Shown here one piece after another: positions 50,511 through 60,659 of a stretch of 64,000 nt of DNA (the first letter of the stretch is position 1; the number at the start of each line of letters is the position of its first letter). This stretch comes from Drosophila pseudoobscura (lineage: Eukaryota; Arthropoda; Insecta; Diptera; Drosophilidae), in contig NC_046680.1 of NCBI RefSeq assembly GCF_009870125.1, positions 23,446,043 to 23,510,042 of the forward strand. The letters are read 5' to 3'. The position numbers were made by a program, and so were the translations under genes. The notes below the pieces were generated by a model, which made no database searches, was not told the origin of the DNA, and worked only from the letters and a program-made list of their open reading frames with translations.

Positions 50511-52607
50511 TTTCTTTGTCGTATGCACGGCGGCAATACGCAATTAACATATCGCAACGTAACCCCGCTCACGCCTTGGCCTGATCCAGCAGGTTAGGGG
50601 AGCCAGAGTTACGTTGCGCTATGGGGACTTTATTGTACCTATACTATAGAGCATTTTTTGTACAATTTGTTGGGGCTGTAGCTTAAAAATATATGTAAAT
50701 AGCTGTCTACGAGCTGCTGATAGCAGCCGTAGGCAGCAAATACTATGCTTTGAACAGCACGAAATCTCTTCTGCCGGCAGTGCTGCCGGCGCAATCATCT
50801 TGTGTGAATATCTCTCCGCCTTGGCAAACAGTCCGTTTGCCAGAGGGGGGGAGGGGGAGTGGGTAGAGCTAAAGCATAATACTCTAGACTTAGTTTAGTT
50901 TTAAATTTAGGCTATAATTAAGGGGAACATATTGGTTGCCTTACGTTGGCGGGAAGGGCGATTATATATATATGTTATTTATTCTAATTATTGTCTTCTT
51001 GTTCCTTTCATTTGTCTTGTTTTGTTTCTCCTCTGCCCACTGGTCCGGGGCAGCCAGAGCTTTTGCTTGTTTGCTTCCTTTTGTGTGCGCTTTCGTTGGC
51101 TTGGCTGTACCAGCACTACACATTCCCGGCATGGGAACTCGCCTGTATGCCAGCGTACAGACAATCTGTCAGCCTGGTCATTTGAGCAATTAGAACATCC
51201 ACTTTCTCTTCCAGTTTCTGGGTGGCTTCAGCAGCGGCGGCCGCATGCTGGATCCGCTCCTGAGTCAGCAGGGTGATGAGATAGTCCAGTTTCTGGCTGA
51301 GCTCATCGCTAGGACGGTCGTTCTGGTTGCTCACCGTGGGCTGGAGTCCAGCTGCGGTCGCTGTGGTTGGAGTTGTCTGCCATACTTGCCTCCCTGAAAG
51401 GGGCTGGGGATGACTCGCTGGCTGCCTTGTGCGGAGTGCATCGGCATAGGTGCTCGTCTGAGCTGGAGGAGCAGGAGCTCTTGCGCCTGAGCGCGATCGC
51501 CGGCGGCGCGGCTGCTGCAGTGCTGGAAAGCCCTGCTGGTTGGTGACGGGTGGCTGGCGGGGACGACGCAAACCCTGAGTGGCGGGTAAGGTAGGCATTG
51601 ATAGTTTGCTCAACATCCTGTTGGTATTTTCTAACCCGTTGTTCCTTCTATTGCAGTATTCTTTATATTTGACACAACCACGGTAGCTGGCAACATGGGG
51701 ACCGTTGCAGTTGGCGCATTTCGGCACATCCTCCCGCTTCTTGGGGCAGTCCTTGGGGTCATGTTTCTCTGCACACTTCAGGCATATGACTGCCCGGTTG
51801 CAGTAGTTTTTGGAGTGCCCAAACATCTGGCATTTGTGGCACTGGGGAACGCCTGGCGCGCGTATGGGCTTCTCAACCTTGATCCGTTGGCTGCAGATTG
51901 CCGTTAGCTCGTAGATGCTGTTGTTGGTCTCCTGAGGCTCTAGCTCCACCTCGAATAGGTCCAACGGCTCCTTCGTGAATCGCCTCGGAATATTGGCAAT
52001 ATGCCTCACCTTGTAGCCAAGTCTGTCGAGCTGTTCGCGCACCCAGTCTGTGGGTGTGGAGCGATGCAGGTGGCGTATAACAATACGCATTCCCCTTTCG
52101 CTACGCAGGCGAAACGTGTGGTATTCCACACCTTCCCCCTCGGATAGGAGCCGGATTAGGGCCCTGTAGCCATCCATTGTGTGGCACATGACCTTTAGCG
52201 ATCCGTTGTGGGCAGTCTTGGTGTCATATGTGCCTGCGCCAATGGCATTGTCAATGCATTGGAGCAGGGGAACGATTTCGGTGACGTTGGGGATGAATAT
52301 GGGGGCTGGCCGCACAGTTCTGGCGTCAGCAGTGGCAGCAGCGTTGGGTGCGTCCGCGGTGGTAGGGGCAGGCGGGGGGGTGGTGTGTGGAGTAGAGGGC
52401 CTGTTTGTGGGAACAGGTTCCTCGGCTTCCATCTCTCCCTCGCTGCAGTCAGTGTCCACATCCATCTCGTCATTGGCTACGTCGTCAGCATCCGAGAGTA
52501 TATCGAAGTAATTCGTTATACTCCTCTGGCTAGAGTCAGGCTTCTCCTTGGGGATTGCTGTCCGCTTGTTCTTCTTGGCCGACGCCTTTATGATCGGCGA
52601 GCCCAAG
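50511..52607 (-). mobile_element. TelG6: 5'-truncated gag-only element
   Basis: Short T-run then TTTGTCGTATGCACGG; 3' UTR with all landmarks (G tract near 50846). It is truncated inside gag at 52607 and joined to the TelG7 T-run. Most similar to TelG1/TelG3 but not identical. Confidence 0.92.
51116..52607 (-). pseudogene. TelG6 gag, N-terminal ~190 codons missing
   Basis: Retains GSPIIKASAKKNKRTAIPKE through the C-terminus, including the pre-zinc-knuckle domain and three knuckles; the second reads CLKCAEKHDPKDC. The frame is open across the junction into TelG7 3' sequence, but the only upstream in-frame initiator there is a TTG, so no ATG-started full protein is expected. An internal ATG start is possible. 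Confidence 0.88.
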
Positions 52608-55499
52608 TTTTTTTTTGTTTGTCGTATGCACGGTGGCAATACGCAACTAACATAACGCAACGTAACCCAGCTCGCGCCTTGGCCTGATCCAGCAGGTTAG
52701 GGGAGCCAGAGTTACGTTGCGCTATGGGGACTTTATTGTACTTATACTATTATAGCATATTATGTACAAATTATTGGGGCTGTAGCTTATTATAAATTTG
52801 CGTAAATAGCCGTCTACGAGCTGCTGTTAGCAGCCGTAGACAACAAATACGATGCTTTAGACAGCACGAAATCTCCTCTGCCGGCAGTGCTGCCGGCGCG
52901 GTCTTCATTGTGGGGAAATCTCTCCACCTTGGCAACAGTCCGTTAGCCAGAGGGGGGGGAGAGGGAGTGGGTAGAGCTAAAGCATAAAATACTCTTGACT
53001 TTAAATTAAGTTTAAGTTTACATTATCGACTAAGGGGAAACATTTTGGCAGAAAAGGGAAATTATATAAGTATGTTTTCTATTCTAATTCTTGTCTTCAT
53101 GTTTACTTTGTCTTGTTTTCGTTTCTCTTCTGCCCACTGGTCCGGGGCAGCCAGAGCTATTGCATGTCAATTGTAGCAATCAGTACTGGTACTATATGTT
53201 ACTGGCAGAAGAATTAGCCTGGATGCTAGCATACAGGCAATCCGTCAGCCTAGTCATCTGCGCGATTAGTACGTCCATCTTTCCTTCCAGTTTCTGGGCG
53301 GATTCAGCAGCGGCGGCCGCATGCTGGGTCCGCTCCTGTGTCAGCAGTGCGATTAGGTAGTCCAGCTTCTGGCTGAGTTCATCGCTAGGACAGGAGTTCT
53401 GGTTGCTCACCGTGGGCTGGAATCCAGTTGTGGTCGCTGCTGGCGGCACCGAATGCCATACTTGCCTCCCTGGGAGGGGCTGGGGATGACTCGCTGGCTG
53501 CCTTGTGCGGAGTGCATCGGCATAGCTGCTCCTCTGAGCTGGAGGAGCAGGAGCTCTCGCGCCTGAGCGCGCTCGCCGGCGGCTTGGCTGCTGCAGTGCT
53601 GGAAAACCCTGCTGGTTCATGACAGGTGGCTGGCGGGGACGCCGCAAACCCTGAGTGGCGGGTAAGGTAGGCATCGAAAGTTTTCTCAGCATGTTGTTGG
53701 TCTTCTCTAACCCATTTCTCCTTTTATTGCAGTACTCTTTGTATTTGGTACAACCACGGTAGCTGGCAACATGGGGACCACTGCAATTTGCACATTTCGG
53801 CACCTCCTCTCGCTTCTTGGGACAGTCCTTGGGGTCATGCTTCTCTCCACACTTCAGGCATATGACTGCTCGGTTGCAGTAGTTCTTGGAGTGCCCAAAC
53901 ATTTGGCATTTGTGGCACTGAGGTACGCCTGGCGCGCGTATGGGCTTCTCGACCTTGATCCGCTGGCTGCAAATTGCCCTTAGCTCATAAATGCTGCTGT
54001 TGTTCTCCTGGGGCTCAAGCTCGACCTCGAATAGGTCCAACGGCTCCTTCGTGAAACGTTTCGGTATGTTGGCAATGTGCCTCACCTTGTATCCCAGTCT
54101 TCCGAGCTGTTCGCGCACCCAGTCTGTGGGTGTGGAGCGATGCAGGTGACGTATGACGATGCGCATACCCCTCTCGCTTCGCAGGCGAAATGTATGGAAA
54201 TCCACACCTTCCCCCTCAGATAGGATCCGAATAAGGGTCCTATAGCCGTCTATTGTATGGCACATGATTTTAAGAGAGCCATTGTTGGCCGTCTTGGTGT
54301 CGTATGTGCCTGCGCCAATGGCATTGTCTATGCCTTGGAGCAGGGGAACGATTTCAGTGACATTTGGAATGTATATAGGGGCTGGCCGCACAGTTCTGGC
54401 GTCAACAGTAGCAGTGGCAGCATCGTTGGGTGCGTGCGCGGCAGTATGGGCAGGCGGGGGGGTGAAGTGAGGAGTAGAGGGCCTGTTTGTGGGAGCAGGT
54501 TCCTCGGCTTCCGTCTCTCCCTCGCTGCGGTCAGTGTCCACATCCATCTCGTCGTTTATTAAGTCGTCAGCATCCGACAGTACATTGTAGTAGTTTGCAG
54601 TGTACATCTGGTTAGGGTCAGGCGTTTCATTGGAGGATACTGTCCGTTTGGTCTTCTTTGTCAACGCCTTTGTAATCGGCGGGCGTAAGGTGGTCGTTCG
54701 CTTCTTGTACCGAGCCTCGTACTCTGCCATCCGCTTGGCAGTTGCTATCCTTTCCAATGCCAGTTTCTCCCGCTGCACCTTGAGGATCTCGTGCAGTGTC
54801 GGCTGACTCGGCACAGGCGCTGCAAGGGCACCAGTGGAAACTGGAGGGCGTTGAATGGCGTGGGCGGCTACACGAGCAGCGCTATCCGTAGTGGGAGCTG
54901 TTGCTGCTGGAGGGCGTTTAGCTGCGGCGGCAGCTACGCGAGTAGGGGCGGCGGCTTTGGCAGCAGCAGGAATGGCAGCACGGGCAGCTGCAGCAGAGGC
55001 TCTGGTTACCATGGTAGCGAGGGGGGATAGCGATGGCTTGGTTGACAGTGCAGAGGACGGGGCCTGCATCATCTTGGCTGCAGCGGCAGCTGAAGTTGAT
55101 GGCATGTCACTTGTCAGATCCGCCAAAGAGGTCGAACGACAGGAGAGGGGGCGTAGATCAGACTGCATTAGTTGCGGGGGGGAGTGCAGATCGTCATCGG
55201 TGTCAGAACACTGAGCACATGAGGCCAAATTGGTCTTCTTTTTTGATTTTGGGCACGGTTTACGCACCATTGTTTATAGTTTGTTGCTTTATTGACGCAC
55301 TTATACACAAGCGTGAGAATGTTGGAGGGGGGGGGGGACAGCAGCGGCTGCAGCCTTCCCCACGTTTTTTTCAGATTCGGCACTTTGGTTATGTTGTACA
55401 TGTATGAGTGAGAAAACTTATGCACGGCACAACACTCGCGCTGCCCGGAATGTGTTTGCAAAACTATTGCACAATGTATATTAATACATTTGCAATATG
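52608..55499 (-). mobile_element. TelG7: gag-only element, distal subtype, 5' end slightly short
   Basis: T-run 52608-52616, gag 55270-53192, 11-nt G run near 55332. The 5' end stops in TGCAATATGT at about 55499, roughly 95 nt short of TelG10. TelG7-TelG11 form a very homogeneous subgroup. Confidence 0.92.
53192..55270 (-). CDS. TelG7 Gag (692 aa)
   Basis: Distal-subtype Gag: MQSDLRPLSCRS insertion near the N-terminus, NYYNVLSDADDLINDEMD in the middle, and C-terminus ending SIQANSSASNI. Pre-zinc-knuckle domain and three knuckles (third CANCSGPHVASYRGC) intact. It differs from TelG8-10 at one residue (PPPAHTAAH versus PPPAPTAAH; base change near 54449). Confidence 0.93.
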   Translation of the reverse strand: MVRKPCPKSKKKTNLASCAQCSDTDDDLHSPPQLMQSDLRPLSCRSTSLADLTSDMPSTSAAAAAKMMQAPSSALSTKPSLSPLATMVTRASAAAARAAIPAAAKAAAPTRVAAAAAKRPPAATAPTTDSAARVAAHAIQRPPVSTGALAAPVPSQPTLHEILKVQREKLALERIATAKRMAEYEARYKKRTTTLRPPITKALTKKTKRTVSSNETPDPNQMYTANYYNVLSDADDLINDEMDVDTDRSEGETEAEEPAPTNRPSTPHFTPPPAHTAAHAPNDAATATVDARTVRPAPIYIPNVTEIVPLLQGIDNAIGAGTYDTKTANNGSLKIMCHTIDGYRTLIRILSEGEGVDFHTFRLRSERGMRIVIRHLHRSTPTDWVREQLGRLGYKVRHIANIPKRFTKEPLDLFEVELEPQENNSSIYELRAICSQRIKVEKPIRAPGVPQCHKCQMFGHSKNYCNRAVICLKCGEKHDPKDCPKKREEVPKCANCSGPHVASYRGCTKYKEYCNKRRNGLEKTNNMLRKLSMPTLPATQGLRRPRQPPVMNQQGFPALQQPSRRRARSGARAPAPPAQRSSYADALRTRQPASHPQPLPGRQVWHSVPPAATTTGFQPTVSNQNSCPSDELSQKLDYLIALLTQERTQHAAAAAESAQKLEGKMDVLIAQMTRLTDCLYASIQANSSASNI

Positions 55500-57739
55500 T
55501 TTTTTGTTTGTCGTATGCACGGTGGCAATACGCAACTAACATAACGCAACGTAACCCAGCTCGCGCCTTGGCCTGATCCAGCAGGTTAGGGGAGCCAGAG
55601 TTACGTTGCGCTATGGGGACTTTATTGTACTTATACTATTATAGCATATTATGTACAAATTATTGGGGCTGTAGCTTATTATAAATTTGCGTAAATAGCC
55701 GTCTACGAGCTGCTGTTAGCAGCCGTAGACAACAAATACGATGCTTTAGACAGCACGAAATCTCCTCTGCCGGCAGTGCTGCCGGCGCGGTCTTCATTGT
55801 GGGGAAATCTCTCCACCTTGGCAACAGTCCGTTAGCCAGAGGGGGGGGAGAGGGAGTGGGTAGAGCTAAAGCATAAAATACTCTTGACTTTAAATTAAGT
55901 TTAAGTTTACATTATCGACTAAGGGGAAACATTTTGGCAGAAAAGGGAAATTATATAAGTATGTTTTCTATTCTAATTCTTGTCTTCATGTTTACTTTGT
56001 CTTGTTTTCGTTTCTCTTCTGCCCACTGGTCCGGGGCAGCCAGAGCTATTGCATGTCAATTGTAGCAATCAGTACTGGTACTATATGTTACTGGCAGAAG
56101 AATTAGCCTGGATGCTAGCATACAGGCAATCCGTCAGCCTAGTCATCTGCGCGATTAGTACGTCCATCTTTCCTTCCAGTTTCTGGGCGGATTCAGCAGC
56201 GGCGGCCGCATGCTGGGTCCGCTCCTGTGTCAGCAGTGCGATTAGGTAGTCCAGCTTCTGGCTGAGTTCATCGCTAGGACAGGAGTTCTGGTTGCTCACC
56301 GTGGGCTGGAATCCAGTTGTGGTCGCTGCTGGCGGCACCGAATGCCATACTTGCCTCCCTGGGAGGGGCTGGGGATGACTCGCTGGCTGCCTTGTGCGGA
56401 GTGCATCGGCATAGCTGCTCCTCTGAGCTGGAGGAGCAGGAGCTCTCGCGCCTGAGCGCGCTCGCCGGCGGCTTGGCTGCTGCAGTGCTGGAAAACCCTG
56501 CTGGTTCATGACAGGTGGCTGGCGGGGACGCCGCAAACCCTGAGTGGCGGGTAAGGTAGGCATCGAAAGTTTTCTCAGCATGTTGTTGGTCTTCTCTAAC
56601 CCATTTCTCCTTTTATTGCAGTACTCTTTGTATTTGGTACAACCACGGTAGCTGGCAACATGGGGACCACTGCAATTTGCACATTTCGGCACCTCCTCTC
56701 GCTTCTTGGGACAGTCCTTGGGGTCATGCTTCTCTCCACACTTCAGGCATATGACTGCTCGGTTGCAGTAGTTCTTGGAGTGCCCAAACATTTGGCATTT
56801 GTGGCACTGAGGTACGCCTGGCGCGCGTATGGGCTTCTCGACCTTGATCCGCTGGCTGCAAATTGCCCTTAGCTCATAAATGCTGCTGTTGTTCTCCTGG
56901 GGCTCAAGCTCGACCTCGAATAGGTCCAACGGCTCCTTCGTGAAACGTTTCGGTATGTTGGCAATGTGCCTCACCTTGTATCCCAGTCTTCCGAGCTGTT
57001 CGCGCACCCAGTCTGTGGGTGTGGAGCGATGCAGGTGACGTATGACGATGCGCATACCCCTCTCGCTTCGCAGGCGAAATGTATGGAAATCCACACCTTC
57101 CCCCTCAGATAGGATCCGAATAAGGGTCCTATAGCCGTCTATTGTATGGCACATGATTTTAAGAGAGCCATTGTTGGCCGTCTTGGTGTCGTATGTGCCT
57201 GCGCCAATGGCATTGTCTATGCCTTGGAGCAGGGGAACGATTTCAGTGACATTTGGAATGTATATAGGGGCTGGCCGCACAGTTCTGGCGTCAACAGTAG
57301 CAGTGGCAGCATCGTTGGGTGCGTGCGCGGCAGTAGGGGCAGGCGGGGGGGTGAAGTGAGGAGTAGAGGGCCTGTTTGTGGGAGCAGGTTCCTCGGCTTC
57401 CGTCTCTCCCTCGCTGCGGTCAGTGTCCACATCCATCTCGTCGTTTATTAAGTCGTCAGCATCCGACAGTACATTGTAGTAGTTTGCAGTGTACATCTGG
57501 TTAGGGTCAGGCGTTTCATTGGAGGATACTGTCCGTTTGGTCTTCTTTGTCAACGCCTTTGTAATCGGCGGGCGTAAGGTGGTCGTTCGCTTCTTGTACC
57601 GAGCCTCGTACTCTGCCATCCGCTTGGCAGTTGCTATCCTTTCCAATGCCAGTTTCTCCCGCTGCACCTTGAGGATCTCGTGCAGTGTCGGCTGACTCGG
57701 CACAGGCGCTGCAAGGGCACCAGTGGAAACTGGAGGGCG
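55500..57739 (-). mobile_element. TelG8: 5'-truncated copy of the distal subtype
   Basis: T-run about 55500-55505. Truncated within gag at 57739 (TGGAGGGCG) and joined to the TelG9 T-run. Otherwise matches TelG7, TelG9 and TelG10. Confidence 0.92.
56081..57739 (-). pseudogene. TelG8 gag, N-terminal ~140 codons missing
   Basis: The frame runs from RPPVSTGALAAPVPSQPTLH to the normal C-terminus. As in TelG6, an open frame crosses into the neighbour but starts only at TTG. Zinc knuckles intact. Confidence 0.88.
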
Positions 57740-60659
57740 TTTTGTTTGTCGTATGCACGGTGGCAATACGCAACTAACATAACGCAACGTAACCCAGCTC
57801 GCGCCTTGGCCTGATCCAGCAGGTTAGGGGAGCCAGAGTTACGTTGCGCTATGGGGACTTTATTGTACTTATACTATTATAGCATATTATGTACAAATTA
57901 TTGGGGCTGTAGCTTATTATAAATTTGCGTAAATAGCCGTCTACGAGCTGCTGTTAGCAGCCGTAGACAACAAATACGATGCTTTAGACAGCACGAAATC
58001 TCCTCTGCCGGCAGTGCTGCCGGCGCGGTCTTCATTGTGGGGAAATCTCTCCACCTTGGCAACAGTCCGTTAGCCAGAGGGGGGGGAGAGGGAGTGGGTA
58101 GAGCTAAAGCATAAAATACTCTTGACTTTAAATTAAGTTTAAGTTTACATTATCGACTAAGGGGAAACATTTTGGCAGAAAAGGGAAATTATATAAGTAT
58201 GTTTTCTATTCTAATTCTTGTCTTCATGTTTACTTTGTCTTGTTTTCGTTTCTCTTCTGCCCACTGGTCCGGGGCAGCCAGAGCTATTGCATGTCAATTG
58301 TAGCAATCAGTACTGGTACTATATGTTACTGGCAGAAGAATTAGCCTGGATGCTAGCATACAGGCAATCCGTCAGCCTAGTCATCTGCGCGATTAGTACG
58401 TCCATCTTTCCTTCCAGTTTCTGGGCGGATTCAGCAGCGGCGGCCGCATGCTGGGTCCGCTCCTGTGTCAGCAGTGCGATTAGGTAGTCCAGCTTCTGGC
58501 TGAGTTCATCGCTAGGACAGGAGTTCTGGTTGCTCACCGTGGGCTGGAATCCAGTTGTGGTCGCTGCTGGCGGCACCGAATGCCATACTTGCCTCCCTGG
58601 GAGGGGCTGGGGATGACTCGCTGGCTGCCTTGTGCGGAGTGCATCGGCATAGCTGCTCCTCTGAGCTGGAGGAGCAGGAGCTCTCGCGCCTGAGCGCGCT
58701 CGCCGGCGGCTTGGCTGCTGCAGTGCTGGAAAACCCTGCTGGTTCATGACAGGTGGCTGGCGGGGACGCCGCAAACCCTGAGTGGCGGGTAAGGTAGGCA
58801 TCGAAAGTTTTCTCAGCATGTTGTTGGTCTTCTCTAACCCATTTCTCCTTTTATTGCAGTACTCTTTGTATTTGGTACAACCACGGTAGCTGGCAACATG
58901 GGGACCACTGCAATTTGCACATTTCGGCACCTCCTCTCGCTTCTTGGGACAGTCCTTGGGGTCATGCTTCTCTCCACACTTCAGGCATATGACTGCTCGG
59001 TTGCAGTAGTTCTTGGAGTGCCCAAACATTTGGCATTTGTGGCACTGAGGTACGCCTGGCGCGCGTATGGGCTTCTCGACCTTGATCCGCTGGCTGCAAA
59101 TTGCCCTTAGCTCATAAATGCTGCTGTTGTTCTCCTGGGGCTCAAGCTCGACCTCGAATAGGTCCAACGGCTCCTTCGTGAAACGTTTCGGTATGTTGGC
59201 AATGTGCCTCACCTTGTATCCCAGTCTTCCGAGCTGTTCGCGCACCCAGTCTGTGGGTGTGGAGCGATGCAGGTGACGTATGACGATGCGCATACCCCTC
59301 TCGCTTCGCAGGCGAAATGTATGGAAATCCACACCTTCCCCCTCAGATAGGATCCGAATAAGGGTCCTATAGCCGTCTATTGTATGGCACATGATTTTAA
59401 GAGAGCCATTGTTGGCCGTCTTGGTGTCGTATGTGCCTGCGCCAATGGCATTGTCTATGCCTTGGAGCAGGGGAACGATTTCAGTGACATTTGGAATGTA
59501 TATAGGGGCTGGCCGCACAGTTCTGGCGTCAACAGTAGCAGTGGCAGCATCGTTGGGTGCGTGCGCGGCAGTAGGGGCAGGCGGGGGGGTGAAGTGAGGA
59601 GTAGAGGGCCTGTTTGTGGGAGCAGGTTCCTCGGCTTCCGTCTCTCCCTCGCTGCGGTCAGTGTCCACATCCATCTCGTCGTTTATTAAGTCGTCAGCAT
59701 CCGACAGTACATTGTAGTAGTTTGCAGTGTACATCTGGTTAGGGTCAGGCGTTTCATTGGAGGATACTGTCCGTTTGGTCTTCTTTGTCAACGCCTTTGT
59801 AATCGGCGGGCGTAAGGTGGTCGTTCGCTTCTTGTACCGAGCCTCGTACTCTGCCATCCGCTTGGCAGTTGCTATCCTTTCCAATGCCAGTTTCTCCCGC
59901 TGCACCTTGAGGATCTCGTGCAGTGTCGGCTGACTCGGCACAGGCGCTGCAAGGGCACCAGTGGAAACTGGAGGGCGTTGAATGGCGTGGGCGGCTACAC
60001 GAGCAGCGCTATCCGTAGTGGGAGCTGTTGCTGCTGGAGGGCGTTTAGCTGCGGCGGCAGCTACGCGAGTAGGGGCGGCGGCTTTGGCAGCAGCAGGAAT
60101 GGCAGCACGGGCAGCTGCAGCAGAGGCTCTGGTTACCATGGTAGCGAGGGGGGATAGCGATGGCTTGGTTGACAGTGCAGAGGACGGGGCCTGCATCATC
60201 TTGGCTGCAGCGGCAGCTGAAGTTGATGGCATGTCACTTGTCAGATCCGCCAAAGAGGTCGAACGACAGGAGAGGGGGCGTAGATCAGACTGCATTAGTT
60301 GCGGGGGGGAGTGCAGATCGTCATCGGTGTCAGAACACTGAGCACATGAGGCCAAATTGGTCTTCTTTTTTGATTTTGGGCACGGTTTACGCACCATTGT
60401 TTATAGTTTGTTGCTTTATTGACGCACTTATACACAAGCGTGAGAATGTTGGAGGGGGGGGGGGACAGCAGCGGCTGCAGCCTTCCCCACGTTTTTTTCA
60501 GATTCGGCACTTTGGTTATGTTGTACATGTATGAGTGAGAAAACTTATGCACGGCACAACACTCGCGCTGCCCGGAATGTGTTTGCAAAACTATTGCACA
60601 ATGTATATTAATACATTTGCAATATGTTTTGGGAATTATTGGCAATTTTTATTGCTTTA
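57740..60659 (-). mobile_element. TelG9: gag-only element, distal subtype
   Basis: T-run 57740-57743, gag 60397-58319, 5' end near 60659 (ATTGCTTTA), about 20 nt short of TelG10. Confidence 0.92.
58319..60397 (-). CDS. TelG9 Gag (692 aa)
   Basis: Identical to TelG10 Gag, and to TelG7 except one residue. Confidence 0.93.
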   Translation of the reverse strand: MVRKPCPKSKKKTNLASCAQCSDTDDDLHSPPQLMQSDLRPLSCRSTSLADLTSDMPSTSAAAAAKMMQAPSSALSTKPSLSPLATMVTRASAAAARAAIPAAAKAAAPTRVAAAAAKRPPAATAPTTDSAARVAAHAIQRPPVSTGALAAPVPSQPTLHEILKVQREKLALERIATAKRMAEYEARYKKRTTTLRPPITKALTKKTKRTVSSNETPDPNQMYTANYYNVLSDADDLINDEMDVDTDRSEGETEAEEPAPTNRPSTPHFTPPPAPTAAHAPNDAATATVDARTVRPAPIYIPNVTEIVPLLQGIDNAIGAGTYDTKTANNGSLKIMCHTIDGYRTLIRILSEGEGVDFHTFRLRSERGMRIVIRHLHRSTPTDWVREQLGRLGYKVRHIANIPKRFTKEPLDLFEVELEPQENNSSIYELRAICSQRIKVEKPIRAPGVPQCHKCQMFGHSKNYCNRAVICLKCGEKHDPKDCPKKREEVPKCANCSGPHVASYRGCTKYKEYCNKRRNGLEKTNNMLRKLSMPTLPATQGLRRPRQPPVMNQQGFPALQQPSRRRARSGARAPAPPAQRSSYADALRTRQPASHPQPLPGRQVWHSVPPAATTTGFQPTVSNQNSCPSDELSQKLDYLIALLTQERTQHAAAAAESAQKLEGKMDVLIAQMTRLTDCLYASIQANSSASNI

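Noticed and set aside
52600..52660. Open frames that seem to give the truncated TelG6 and TelG8 gags (and the TelD gag) a new N-terminus from the neighbour's 3' end through the oligo(A) run
   Set aside because: The apparent initiators at 52660, 57787 and 34362 are TTG, not ATG. The true ATG in the TelG tail (MLVAYCHRAYDKQK) is in another frame. No evidence for translation.
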